Shown here: positions 42,417 to 51,504 of the stretch, in pieces
Numbering within the stretch: the stretch's first letter is position 1
Layout: every line of letters begins with the position of its first letter
NCBI GenBank assembly: GCA_965217175.1
Contig: OZ244251.1
Span: 1,550,001-1,614,000 of the forward strand
Direction: 5' to 3'
DNA: 64,000 bases
Source of the DNA: Bin87 sp965217175
Lineage (GTDB): Bacteria; Chloroflexota; Dehalococcoidia; Lucifugimonadales; UBA3495
The notes under the pieces: model-generated
Seen by the model: only the letters and a program-made list of their open reading frames with translations
What the model was told of the DNA's origin: nothing
Databases searched by the model: none
Position numbers and translations under genes: made by a program

Positions 42417-43473
42417 CTAGCGGCCGGGCCGCAGGTTGGGCATGACCTCATCGACGAACAGGCGCATAGAGCGCATGACCTGGTCAGGAGTCAGGTCACC
42501 CCATGCGAATATGGGGCAAAAGTAGTTGATGCCCGTTTCGTCAATTGCCCGCTGGACCCGCTCCCTGACGTTTGACGGTGAGCCCACGATTACCACATCC
42601 CTGGTTTCGAGTTGGTCGAAATCCTTCATAGCGCTCAGTTGGTTGATGCCGGCCTTGGCCCACAGATAGTCGATGTTGTGGAACCATGCCTGATAGGCCG
42701 GCCTGGCTTCTGCTCTGGCCTGTTCGTCGGTGGCAGCGATGTATATGTGGCGGACGAGTCCCAGCTTGGGAACGGGCACATGGCTATTCAGCCCGTCGGA
42801 CATCCGCTCGGCGTTCCAGACCTGCTTGTACAGGTCAAAGTGGGCCTTGATGCCAGCGTTGTCGCCGAACACAGTGCAGGTGTTGAAGCCATGCTGGGCC
42901 ATCCACGGCACCGTTGCGATGTTGTTGCTGGCGTACCAGAGCGGGGGATAGGGTTTCTGATAGGGCTTGATCCAGAGTTCTATGTCCTCGTAGTTGTAGT
43001 GCTTTCCCTGGTGATTGAGCATGCCGGTAGTGAAGCTGCTGGTGAACATGTCCATCTGCTCATTGAACACTTCCCAACTGGTGTCCAGGTCAACGTCAAA
43101 CTTCTCGGCTTCTATCGGAGAGACTCCCCGGCCCACCCCCAGATCCAGGCGTCCGTTGCTGAGATTATCCAACATGCAGATTTCGTGGAACAGGCGGATG
43201 GGGTTGTAGAAGGGCATCAGGAAGACCAGGGGTCCCAGGCGCAGTTTTGAGGTGCGTTGGGCTGCGGCTGCCAGGAACACTGCCGGCGAAGGCGATACGC
43301 TCAAGGGGGTTATGTGGTGCTCCGCAAGGTGGTAGCTGTAGAACCCGCTCCGGTCGGCGTATTCCAGCATCTTGAGCCGGTTTTAAGATCTCGTTGGGTG
43401 CAGACTTGTCCCATTCGATCCAGTCGAACAGTCCGAATTCAAGGGTATCGTTAAGCGTGGCAGCCTGCGTCAT
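42417..43473 (-). pseudogene. LLM class flavin-dependent oxidoreductase, one frameshift
   Basis: Bacterial luciferase-like monooxygenase of ~350 codons. ATG 43473 has AGGAGGTGA 5 bases upstream, and the first 30 codons (LEFGLFDWIEWDKS...NEIL) are in one frame; near 43383, in a run of A, the frame shifts by one and continues KMLEYADRSGFYSYHLAEHHI, the usual TIM-barrel start, through to the stop at 42417. Conserved blocks are LRLGPLVFLMPFYNPIRLFHEI, GRLDLGVGRGVSP and VVIVGSPSNVRERV. The normal RBS plus single-base indel suggests either recent inactivation or a sequence error. Two other LLM genes are at 52460 and 54163. Confidence 0.85.
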
Positions 43474-43561
43474 GGCTCACCTCCTGTCTGGCGGCTCGCT
43501 GCACCAGATTGTGTTGTCGTACGGTCTCGGCTAGCGTACCACGTCGAATCCGCCGAGGCGC

Positions 43562-44443
43562 TCAGGCGACCTCCAGCGGCAGCGACGGATCCTCGGCATA
43601 CTCCGACATCGAGGCATCGTAGACGGCGACATTCTCGTAACCCAACATTGCGAGTACGAAGGCGTCGTTCGACGCCGCGATGCCGCCCCCGCAGTACGTG
43701 ACCACGCGCTGCGTGCGGTCCGCGCCCGCCTGTTCGAAGAGCAACGCCAGCTCCTCCGCCGGACGATAAAGGCCGGTCTCGGGATCGGTCAGCTCCATCG
43801 AGGGTACGTTGGTCGCACCGGGAATGTGCCCGGTGCGACCGTAGTCTCTCCCGCCGTCGGCGCCCGAGTGCTGCTCCCGTCCGAGGGCGTTGATCAGGCA
43901 GCTCCCACCCCCATCTCCCGACTCGATGAACTCCTTAACCTCGACAAGGTCAGCGAAGCGCGCCGGATCGGCCCTGGAGGTGAAGGTCGTGGGCGCGTAC
44001 GTCGCGGGGTCGGTCGAGACGGCACGGCCCTCTGCCGTCCAGCGACGCCAACCGCCGTCCAGCACGACCGCGCCCTCGCAGCCCATCGAGCGGAACATCC
44101 ACCACAGCCTCGCCGCCCATTGTGAGCCCAGGCGGTCGTAGAGGACCAGCTTTGATGACTCCGAGATGCCTTGCCGTCCCGCCGCCTCGGCGAACGCTCC
44201 TGCCGAGGGCATCATGAAGCGCCAGAGTTGGTCGTTGTCGGAAAAATCGGCCTGAAGGTCGAGGAAGCCCGCTCCGGGGACGTGTCCCGACTCATACTCG
44301 CTCCGCCCCGACTCGACGCGGCGGCCACCGCCGTCGCGTGGATGCAGGAACACGGTTGTCTCGAAGACGCGGACGTCGTTGTCCGACAGGTGTTCGGCCA
44401 GCCAGTCGGTCGAAACGAGGAATTCCGGATGCGCGAATGCCAT
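43562..44443 (-). CDS. Thiosulfate/3-mercaptopyruvate sulfurtransferase (rhodanese, two-domain)
   Basis: 293-residue two-domain rhodanese that moves sulfane sulfur from thiosulfate or mercaptopyruvate to a thiol acceptor. ATG 44443 has GGAG at 6 bases; the TTG 6 bases upstream is a less likely start. Domain 1 reads VSTDWLAEHLSDNDVRVFETT and GHVPGAGFLDL; domain 2 has GHIPGATNVPSMEL and the active-site loop VTYCGGGIAAS with the catalytic Cys. A CGGGxA loop rather than CRKGVT suggests neither rhodanese nor MST specificity outright. It lies alone, transcribed away from the deacetylase region. Confidence 0.92.
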   Translation of the reverse strand: MAFAHPEFLVSTDWLAEHLSDNDVRVFETTVFLHPRDGGGRRVESGRSEYESGHVPGAGFLDLQADFSDNDQLWRFMMPSAGAFAEAAGRQGISESSKLVLYDRLGSQWAARLWWMFRSMGCEGAVVLDGGWRRWTAEGRAVSTDPATYAPTTFTSRADPARFADLVEVKEFIESGDGGGSCLINALGREQHSGADGGRDYGRTGHIPGATNVPSMELTDPETGLYRPAEELALLFEQAGADRTQRVVTYCGGGIAASNDAFVLAMLGYENVAVYDASMSEYAEDPSLPLEVA

Positions 44444-44796
44444 GGTCAACTCCAGCCGGTACGGCTTGTCTTGAGGTTGTTGGTTTGCGCCCTAGTATCC
44501 CCCGGCTCGCGGACTGTTCGCAACCGGCTCCTGCCGGATTGGGTTGGACATTGGACGCGCGAGGAGGTCGGCGTACATGTGCTTGATATAATTACGTTGG
44601 GCCTGTAGTCGTCTTGGTTCTCAACGATGCGCATACCGCGTTTCTCACGCCCCAAACCTATTACTATGCTGGCAGGACCCACCGGTGATTCAGCCAGGCT
44701 GCTATGCGTCATGTAGAGGCAGAATTGGTACTGATCCTGGACGGCTTTGTGCCGCTGACACTGCAAGTCTTGCGCGAGGCATGACGTTCGGTTGCA
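44444..44796. other. Intergenic, no gene supported
   Basis: Includes the promoter region of the sulfurtransferase gene; a TTATAT-like box is near 44584-44590 on the minus strand. Nothing else. Confidence 0.35.
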
Positions 44797-45666
44797 CTAT
44801 GGTTGCTGCCGAGGATGTTTGGCCAGGAAGTCGTCGGCTATCTCTTCGAAGGTTACAAACCGGACCCCGTCGTGGGAACGGATGTACTCAGTGAGTCGTT
44901 CCAGCATCAGCAACACCTGAGGGCGACCGCTAACGTCGGGGTGGATCGTTATCGGGAAGACTGCTTCGTCGTATTCTCGGTAAACCCAATCGAACTGGTC
45001 TCGCCATAGCGACTCGATGTCCCTGGGGTTGGTGAAGCCGTGGCTGTTGGGCGACTTTTTGATGAACATCATCGGAGGCAGGTCGTCCAGGTACCAGTTA
45101 GCCGGGATCTCCACCAGGTCGGTCTCCTCGCCCCGTTCCAAAGCCTGCATCCAATGGTCGGCAGGCATGGCATAGTCAATCTTGGTCCAGCGGTCGCCGA
45201 CTCGGACGTAGTAGCATTCGAAGTCGCGGTGCATCAGGCTGTGATCGTACTTGATGCCGTGCTTCAGGAGCAGCTCGTTGGTTACGTGACTGAACTCCCA
45301 CCATGGAGCAACGTAACCGCGGGGCCGTTGCCCCGAAAGCTCGGTGACCAGATCGATGCAGCGCACCAGAACGGCCTCTTCCTGTTCCGAGGACATGGAG
45401 ATGGGGTTCTCGTGGGAGTAACCGTGCAGGCCCACTTCATGCCCCTGTTCCACGATCATCCGGCACTCCTCCGGAAAAGTCTCTATGGAGTGGCCCGGGA
45501 TAAACCAACTGGTCTTGATATCAAGCCGGTCGAAAAGTTTCAGCAGCCTGGGCGTGCCGACTTCGCCAGCGAACAATCCGCGCGAAATGTCGTCGGGGGA
45601 GTCCTCTCCGCCATAGGATCCTAACCAACCGCCAACGGCATCCAGGTCGACGCCAAACGCGCACAA
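44797..45666 (-). pseudogene. Polysaccharide deacetylase (PuuE/NodB type), N-terminus cut off by an IS
   Basis: 289-residue body of a NodB-fold deacetylase close to PuuE-type allantoinases and peptidoglycan deacetylases. Metal ligands: Asp in FGVDLDAVGGW and the His pair in GLHGYSHENPIS, with the substrate loop RGYVAPWWEF and C-terminal TIHPDVSGRPQ. The first codons are missing because an IS5-family element is inserted upstream; removing it and one 3-bp target copy gives MTTKQILCAFGVDLDAVGGW in frame, with RBS GGAG at 46667-46670. From the TTG at 45666 a nearly full-length protein could still be made, but no RBS is visible there. It followed the DUF255 gene in an operon before the insertion. 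Confidence 0.75.
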
Positions 45667-45672
45667 GATTTG

Positions 45673-46650
45673 CTAAGAGCCTATCCTAATAACCCAGCAG
45701 CTCTGAGGGCGGTGAGGGCGCAGGCGAAGTGAAGGAAGGCGATGTAGTTGTCGGGAGACTTATCCCAGCGGACCAGGATGCGCCGGAAGCGGTTCAGCCA
45801 GCTGTGCGAGCGTTCCACCACCCAGCGCCTGGCTTTGAACCCAGCTTCTCTTTTGATGGCCTTGGCCTCCTCGCCCCGGCTGCGGATGTGAGCGGTGAAG
45901 CCAAACTCGTCCAACGTACGTCGCACCTCGTCAAAGTCGTAGCCTTTATCCAGGCACATACCCTGGGGTTGGTCTGGACTGGGCGCCGGTCGCGGCACGG
46001 GCAGGCTGTCCACCGTGGCCCGCACCAGTTTCATGTCATGACGGTTGGCCCCGTCCACCGCCAGACCCACCGGAATGCCCTGGGCTTCGGTCAACAGGCT
46101 ACGCTTGACCCCGCCTTTGCCGCGGTCAGTGGGGTTGGGGCCGGTTTTCCCCCCGCCCAAGGGCGATTTGGTCATGGCGCCGTCCATACTCAGCCAACTC
46201 CAGTCCAGCCCCTTCAGTTCGTCATAGCGTTCCAGTCCCACCCGCCACAGCTCCAGGAACACCCCAGCGGCAACCCATTCCTGAAAGCGCAGGTGGGCGG
46301 TGGACCCGGAGCAGATGCCCGTGGCGTCCAGCGCCTTCCACTGGCAGCCAGTGCGCAGCACGTAGAAGATGCCATTGGCGCAGGTGCGGTCAGGGACCCG
46401 GGGCCGACCGCCGCCGAAACGATGGGTGTTCACATGCTTGGGGATCAACGGTGCCAGCACCTCCCAGAGCTCGTCGGAGATCTGGAACGCGCCGGTGGTG
46501 GGATTGGTCTTGGTGGCTGGGCCAGCACGCTTCGGACGCGGCGGCTTGGGGTCTTTCGCTTTGGTCATTGCCCCAGTCTAGACGCAACCCCCGCTTTCCT
46601 TCCCGCAACGCCCCTGCAATCTTCAATCAGTTTTTAGGATAGGCTCTTAG
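45673..46650 (-). mobile_element. IS5-family insertion sequence, complete
   Basis: 978 bp with perfect 17-bp terminal inverted repeats CTAAGAGCCTATCCTAA (45673-45689) and TTAGGATAGGCTCTTAG (46634-46650), one intact transposase ORF, and insertion in the first codons of a deacetylase gene. The outermost bases make a TAA/TTA pair, consistent with the short T-rich target duplications of this family. Confidence 0.85.
45681..46568 (-). CDS. IS5-family transposase, intact
   Basis: 295-residue DDE transposase with the IS5-type arrangement: ISDELWEVLAPLIPK at the N-terminus, FGGGRPRVPDR, then WSWLSMDGAMTKSPLGGGKTG with the first catalytic Asp, MCLDKGYDFDEVR with the second, and RRWVVERSHSWLNRFRR with the catalytic Glu. 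The start ATG 46568 follows GGGG at a short distance. Uninterrupted, unlike all other transposase genes in the window, so it is probably the only recently active element here. Confidence 0.92.
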   Translation of the reverse strand: MTKAKDPKPPRPKRAGPATKTNPTTGAFQISDELWEVLAPLIPKHVNTHRFGGGRPRVPDRTCANGIFYVLRTGCQWKALDATGICSGSTAHLRFQEWVAAGVFLELWRVGLERYDELKGLDWSWLSMDGAMTKSPLGGGKTGPNPTDRGKGGVKRSLLTEAQGIPVGLAVDGANRHDMKLVRATVDSLPVPRPAPSPDQPQGMCLDKGYDFDEVRRTLDEFGFTAHIRSRGEEAKAIKREAGFKARRWVVERSHSWLNRFRRILVRWDKSPDNYIAFLHFACALTALRAAGLLG

Positions 46651-46687
46651 TGGTCATCTCATTGATCTCCTCTTTATGGTGGTCAGG

Positions 46688-48466
46688 TCACATGGCGGCC
46701 CAGGGGCGTGACCGGGCCATTTCCCGAACACCCTCGGGTGTGGTGATGGGGGCCAGGCAGCGGTCTCCCATGCAAGCGTACAGCGCCGGCCCCTTGTGCA
46801 GCGGGAAACCAAGTTGGCTGATTTGTTCGGCATCACGCTCCGAGTCCAGGTGCTGCACAACCCGGTGGGGAACGTAGATTCGCAATGCCGACCGGTGCAG
46901 CCGGCGATAAATTGGACTGGACGAATCGCCGACCAGGACCAGGCGCACCGGCCCGTGGGACAGCAGGTCCCTCGCCCGTCCCCAGGCCGCGCCCGCCGGC
47001 AGGAATAAAGCTTCCTCATCCTCCTCCATGCGGCGGGACGCGTGGGCGCCCAGATAGCTCTTCCCGGGGACCACGGATTCAAAGATTTTGAGGGTTTGGG
47101 AGGCCCGATCCGAGTACCCCTCGTCGCCGGTGAGGTGAGACAGGGCCAGCAGCGCCTCGGCCCAGCTGCTGTTCTCCAACACTGGCTGCTCCCGCGGCAG
47201 GACCCTTGCCTCGAAGGACTGGGGTGGGGTGGTGTCGTAGTAGCCGCCGTCGGGTGCGCCGAAAAGCCGCTCGACGGTGTCGGCAATTTCAACCGCCCGT
47301 TGCAGGCAGTCAGCTTGCCCCGTGGACTGATACAGGGCCAGCCAGGCCGTTAGGAAATCTACCTGGTCGGCCAGGATGGGCGTGGCGTCGTTGAACTCTC
47401 CCACGCGGCGGCGCAACCCTCCTGCCGGGGTCCAACTTTCCGCCCGCAGTTTTTCAAGAATATCGGCCCCGAGCCGCCGATGAACCGAATTCCCCAGAAC
47501 GTTGGCCGCCTGAATCAGGGCATGGGCGGCTAGCGCATTCCACCCGGCGTAGAACGTGCGGTCGACGGGCGGTGGCGCGGCTGAATCGCGGTCCTTCCAG
47601 GAGCTCAGGTAGTAGGGTTCGTCAGCGTCCTGGCTGGCGAAGAACAACCCATCGCCGGAACTGAACAGAGTGGTCAGCAGGTAATTCAGGATGCCCTGGG
47701 CGGCGGCTTTGTAGTCCCCTTTTCGGGTAATCTGGAACGCTTCCAGGTAGACGATTGCCAGGCTGGCGTTGCTGACCAGCATTTTTTCGTAGTGCGGCAC
47801 CTTCCAGTCCCGGCTTACAGAGTAACGAAAGAAACCCTGGTCCTTCCGGTCGTAGATGCCGTGCCACATTCCCTTCAGGGTGGCCTCGACCATTCTCAGG
47901 ATTGTCCGTTCGCCGGTGAGTCCGTACCGGGCGGTAAGGAATTGCAGCGCCTCCCACGGGGGCTGTTTGGGTTCCACCCCAAAGCCGCCGAATTGCTCGT
48001 CGCAAAGCTCTGTCAGCCGGCCCAACACCGCACCTACGGAGGCGTTGGGCCCGTCACGATCAGGCGATGCAGTGCGGTCTGCGGCGCGACCACCGCCCGG
48101 CCTGACTTCGCCGCTGGATACTTGTGTCAGCAGGGCGACCATCTCGTCAGGAGGAGTGTAGGGCCGGCCGGCCAGGAATTCGCCACTCCCGGTCAGGAAC
48201 GCCACCGACGGGAAACCACCCTGGTTGTACCGCAGCGATATGTCGGGGCGCTGGTCAACGTCGACCCGCACCGGGATGAACCGGGAGTTGACAATCTCTA
48301 TGACCCGTTCGTCGGCATAGGCGGTCTCATCCATGACGTGGCACCAGTGACACCAGGTGGCGCCGAGGGTTAGCAGCACCTGCTTGTCCTCAGACCTGGC
48401 GGCCTCGAAGGCTTCCTCGCTCCAGTCCCTCCAGTGAATAGTGTTGGCGCCGTCAAGTTGGCTCAT
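46688..48466 (-). CDS. DUF255 thioredoxin-domain protein (YyaL/spermatogenesis-associated type)
   Basis: 592-residue protein with an N-terminal thioredoxin-like DUF255 domain and a C-terminal (alpha/alpha)6 glycosidase-like domain. ATG 48466 follows GGGGG. The redox motif WCHWCHVM (Cys39, Cys42) is at residues 38-45, followed by ADERVIEIVNSRFIPVRVDVDQRPDI. The C-terminal part contains LSHLTGDEGYSDRASQTLKIF and repeats similar to N-acylglucosamine 2-epimerase type barrels. Function is not established in bacteria; a redox or sugar-related role is often proposed. It ends 31 bases before the start of the deacetylase gene, so the two were an operon before the IS insertion. Confidence 0.9.
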   Translation of the reverse strand: MSQLDGANTIHWRDWSEEAFEAARSEDKQVLLTLGATWCHWCHVMDETAYADERVIEIVNSRFIPVRVDVDQRPDISLRYNQGGFPSVAFLTGSGEFLAGRPYTPPDEMVALLTQVSSGEVRPGGGRAADRTASPDRDGPNASVGAVLGRLTELCDEQFGGFGVEPKQPPWEALQFLTARYGLTGERTILRMVEATLKGMWHGIYDRKDQGFFRYSVSRDWKVPHYEKMLVSNASLAIVYLEAFQITRKGDYKAAAQGILNYLLTTLFSSGDGLFFASQDADEPYYLSSWKDRDSAAPPPVDRTFYAGWNALAAHALIQAANVLGNSVHRRLGADILEKLRAESWTPAGGLRRRVGEFNDATPILADQVDFLTAWLALYQSTGQADCLQRAVEIADTVERLFGAPDGGYYDTTPPQSFEARVLPREQPVLENSSWAEALLALSHLTGDEGYSDRASQTLKIFESVVPGKSYLGAHASRRMEEDEEALFLPAGAAWGRARDLLSHGPVRLVLVGDSSSPIYRRLHRSALRIYVPHRVVQHLDSERDAEQISQLGFPLHKGPALYACMGDRCLAPITTPEGVREMARSRPWAAM

Positions 48467-48728
48467 CCAGTTAACCCCCGTCCTCGGGCGGCCTTGCAGC
48501 TGCCCTGAGAAGATTGTAACGCAGGGTGCAGTTTAGGCTTTCGCAGCCCATTTTTACAGAGCGCTGATCTGTATCGCAGGCGTACAGATCTCAACTGATG
48601 GCTACGCCACAAGGGGCCGGCGCCCAGAATGATGATCCGTTTCCGGGTGTACGGCTGCCGATGGCCGAGGCACGAGTCGGCAGGGCCTCATTGGCTGCAT
48701 ATTCGCGCAGCTCGCCTTCGGCCCTCAT
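48467..48728. other. Intergenic, no gene supported
   Basis: Region between the 42-aa ORF and the start of the DUF255 gene. Nothing recognised. Confidence 0.35.
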
Positions 48729-48857
48729 TTACCGGTAATCTTGGCCGTGGTTTTCCGTTACGTAGTTGATGGCTGACTCCTTCAGTTGGGAATTGCTCAT
48801 CACGTACCGCTCATCTCCGGGCAGATCGGTAATCTGAATTTTTTTTGGCTTGGGCAT
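48729..48857 (-). CDS. Small hypothetical protein (42 aa)
   Basis: A short ORF below the usual length cutoff that reads like real protein: MPKPKKIQITDLPGDERYV followed by MSNSQLKESAINYVTENHGQ. It is strongly charged, has no membrane segment, and could form a short helix with a basic N-terminus. The start at 48857 has GGGAG about 10 bases upstream. It lies 27 bases after the stop of the sugar-dehydrogenase gene on the same strand, so it could be the second gene of that operon. I do not recognise a family. Confidence 0.45.
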   Translation of the reverse strand: MPKPKKIQITDLPGDERYVMSNSQLKESAINYVTENHGQDYR

Positions 48858-48884
48858 GGGGTTCGCCGCTCCCGGCCACGCTTG

Positions 48885-50108
48885 CTAATTGGAGAGGCGG
48901 TAGATTCCCGACTGCTGGGAAAGCAGGTATAGCTCTCCGTTGTTGTCCTGGGCGAAAGACATGATGCTCATGCCGGTGTCGAGGAGTTGCTTGTGTTCCA
49001 TCACCTCGCCGTCGACGTAGCGCAGGCCGAAGACCTTGCCGGAGCAGAAATCGCCGTAAACGTAAGCGCCGTTCAGCCACCGGATTGTGGAGCCGCGATA
49101 GATATAACCACCGATAACCGAGCACGGTTCACCATCCAGCGAGTATTCCCATACCGGCGGCACTGTTCCTGTACGATCGCAACCGTCCCTGGTACGGAAG
49201 CAATGGTTGCCCTCCAGCACATTCCAACCGTAGTCGGCTCCCCGCTCGATGAGGTCAATTTCCTCCCAACGGTTCTGCCCCACGTCGCCGGCCCAGAGCT
49301 CGGCGGTGTCTCGGTCAAAGGCAAACCGCCACGGGTTACGCAGGCCGTAGGCCCAAATTTCGCCGCGCGCGACGCCGTCTGCGACGAAAGGGTTGTCCGG
49401 CGGGATGATGTACGGATGGTCAAATGTGGCCTCGGATACGTCGATTCGCAGGATGGTCCCGAGCAGCGTTGACGTATCCTGACCGTTGCCCAGCGGGTCG
49501 CCGGCCGCTCCGCCGTCGCCCAGGCCGATGTACAGGTAGCCGTCCGGCCCGAAGGCGAGTTGCCCGCCGTTGTGGTTGGCGTACGGCTGTTCAACTTCCA
49601 GGATCACCATTTCGCTGTCCGGGTCGGCAGAGGAATTGTCAGTCGAAATGGTGAAACGCGAGACCACCGAACGGCGCGGGTTGGCAGCGGAGTAGTAGAC
49701 GTACAGGTGCCGTTGGTCCTCCGGGTCTAACGCCATACCCAGCAGCCCCTCTTCGGAACCGCGGCTACTCACTCGGTCTGTGATGTCCAGGGCCTCGGGT
49801 ACGGCGGTGTGGTCAGGATTCGTCTCGTTGAATATCCAGACACGCCCGCCCTGCTCGGATACCCACACCTGCCCATCGTTCGCCTGAACCAGGTTGGTGG
49901 GTGATTGAAACGACCTGGCAGTCAACACCGGTTCCAGCCCCAGGGTCTCCAACTGCGGTGCGGGAGATGGCGATGGCGGCGTTGGGAACGTTGTTTGTGC
50001 TGGGGCCGTTGTTTGCGCTGGGGCCGTTGTTTGCGCTGGCGCCGTGCTGTAGCATCCAGCAACAAGCGCCATCAGTACGACCGCGAGAACTGTCACTATT
50101 AATGCCAC
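48885..50108 (-). CDS. PQQ-dependent sugar dehydrogenase (glucose/sorbosone dehydrogenase), lipoprotein
   Basis: 407 residues. The N-terminus is a lipoprotein signal: hydrophobic run then LVAGC with Cys19, so the enzyme is anchored in the membrane and faces outward. Residues ~25-45 are a Thr/Ala/Pro/Gln linker coded by 18-bp tandem repeats. The six-bladed propeller domain has SRGSEEGLLGMALDPED, NHNGGQLAFGPDGYLYIGLGDGG (a GSDH-family hallmark), GLRNPWRFAFDR and CSVIGGYIYRG. Such enzymes oxidise sugars or polyols with PQQ and pass electrons to the respiratory chain. PQQ synthesis genes are not in this window. Followed after 27 bases by a 42-aa ORF. Confidence 0.9.
   Translation of the reverse strand: MALIVTVLAVVLMALVAGCYSTAPAQTTAPAQTTAPAQTTFPTPPSPSPAPQLETLGLEPVLTARSFQSPTNLVQANDGQVWVSEQGGRVWIFNETNPDHTAVPEALDITDRVSSRGSEEGLLGMALDPEDQRHLYVYYSAANPRRSVVSRFTISTDNSSADPDSEMVILEVEQPYANHNGGQLAFGPDGYLYIGLGDGGAAGDPLGNGQDTSTLLGTILRIDVSEATFDHPYIIPPDNPFVADGVARGEIWAYGLRNPWRFAFDRDTAELWAGDVGQNRWEEIDLIERGADYGWNVLEGNHCFRTRDGCDRTGTVPPVWEYSLDGEPCSVIGGYIYRGSTIRWLNGAYVYGDFCSGKVFGLRYVDGEVMEHKQLLDTGMSIMSFAQDNNGELYLLSQQSGIYRLSN
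49991..50044. repeat. Three 18-bp tandem repeats coding the lipoprotein linker
   Basis: TTGTTTG(T/C)GCTGGGGCCG occurs three times with one or two substitutions (49991-50008, 50009-50026, 50027-50044), giving TTAPAQ repeats just after the lipobox. Repeat number could vary by slippage and change the length of the linker. Confidence 0.8.
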
Positions 50109-50289
50109 GTTCTCAAGATACTACGATCACCTGGCTCTGGAGTCCATTCGTTTCGCGTTGCAACACCCGGTGGAGGGCGCGTGCGAGGTGGCGGTATGTT
50201 GCGCCGTCTGCTTTGCAGTTAATATGCTGTGGCCGGCAGATGCTGAGTGTTTCGGGCCATCGAGATCGATATTCAACGGAGAAGCTTAC

Positions 50290-51108
50290 ATGAACGCAAT
50301 TGAAACTTGGGGCGAAATGGTGCGGGTGGAGCACGAGCAGTCGGACCGGATGCGGGGCGTGCGTCCCACCGACCACTGGACCGAATCCGCGCCGCAGTTC
50401 AAGGCCGACCCGCACCGGGCGGGAGATGCGTTGGTCGAAGAACTCCGTTCGCGCCTGAGGCCGGGTGAAACCCTGCTGGACGTGGGCGCGGGCGGCGGGC
50501 GGCTGGCCCTCCCGCTGGCGCTTACCTGTCCCACGGTGACGGCTGTGGAGCCGTCGCCCAGCATGTGCTCAGTGCTGCGGGAAACCGCCAGCGAATCCAA
50601 CATCACAAACGTCTCGATTATCGAGGCTGGTTGGCTGGAAGCCTCCGTTGAACCTGCCGACGTAGTGCTGTGCAGCCACGTGGTTTACGTAATAGAGGAC
50701 ATCGGACCCTTCGTCCGAATGATGGACAGACACGCCCGCCGTCTCGTACTGGCCATTCTGTTCCAGTCTCCGCCGCAATCGCAGTTCTACGGCCTTTGGG
50801 AGCAAGTTCACGGCGAAAAACGCCACGGGCTGCCTTGTCTGCCGGAGTTCCTTCCGGTTCTGGAGCAGTTGGGCATCAGGCTGGAGGTGACAGAGCTGGA
50901 CGAACAACCGTCGCGGGGGTTTGGCAGCCGCCAGGAAGCCAGCGAAATGATCGCCCGCCGAATCTATGTTACTCCTGGGACCGACGCCATGACCCGGCTG
51001 GAGGGCGCGCTGGATAGTTCGTTGCACGAAGTGGACGGCGCCTGGCACATCAAGGGAGCGCAGCCCCTACGCCCCTGTATCGTAGCCTGGGAAACTGCCG
51101 GCCTTTAG
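50290..51108 (+). CDS. Class I SAM-dependent methyltransferase
   Basis: 272-residue Rossmann-fold methyltransferase. ATG 50290 has GGAG 8 bases upstream; the upstream open frame to 50158 has no support. The SAM motif is LLDVGAGGGRLALPLA, motif II ends the second strand in VTAVEPSPSM (acidic residue Glu), and SNITNVSIIEAGWLEASVEPADVVLCSHVVYVI gives motifs post-II to IV. The C-terminal half is long and less conserved and may bind the substrate. No co-operonic partner; a small-molecule, rather than rRNA, target is likely but unproven. Confidence 0.87.
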   Translation: MNAIETWGEMVRVEHEQSDRMRGVRPTDHWTESAPQFKADPHRAGDALVEELRSRLRPGETLLDVGAGGGRLALPLALTCPTVTAVEPSPSMCSVLRETASESNITNVSIIEAGWLEASVEPADVVLCSHVVYVIEDIGPFVRMMDRHARRLVLAILFQSPPQSQFYGLWEQVHGEKRHGLPCLPEFLPVLEQLGIRLEVTELDEQPSRGFGSRQEASEMIARRIYVTPGTDAMTRLEGALDSSLHEVDGAWHIKGAQPLRPCIVAWETAGL

Positions 51109-51364
51109 CCTGACTCACGAGCTTGTTGTCAGGTCAGCCCTCTCCAGCGCTCACCGTCGGCTGTCCTTCCAGGGGGTTAGGCCATCGCTTTCCAGGTGGT
51201 GTGCGACCGGGGGATACAGCGAAGGCAGGTAGCGTTCATACGTCAGGTGTCTCAGATGGCGTCATACCCGGTGGGTTGGCGGTGCGTTGAGGTATCTGGA
51301 GACGAGTCGTGGAAGACCGTCGTCGCGGACCCAAGTGTTTCCGCATTGTTCATACGTGGGCATG
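51109..51364. other. Intergenic, weak ORF only
   Basis: A plus-strand ORF at 51196-51450 overlaps the promoter of the next gene and has neither RBS nor recognisable content; I do not call it. Confidence 0.35.
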
Positions 51365-51395
51365 TTGACCCCAAGGCAGTAAGAAGGGGTATAAT
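51365..51395 (+). promoter_or_regulatory. Sigma-70-type promoter of the VOC gene at 51505
   Basis: TTGACC (51365-51370), a 19-base spacer and TATAAT (51390-51395), giving a ~100-base leader before the ATG. The spacer is two bases over the optimum. Confidence 0.5.
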
Positions 51396-51504
51396 TTTCG
51401 CCAACCGACGAGAAATCCTATTTGCCATAGTGTTCAGTCCCGATGTCTAACCGAGGAAAAGGGCAAGATGGGTTTGCCTCACAAACCTTGAAGAGGAGAT
51501 AGAT

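Noticed and set aside
51196..51450. 84-codon plus-strand ORF
   Set aside because: Overlaps the promoter of the VOC gene, has no RBS and no recognisable content.
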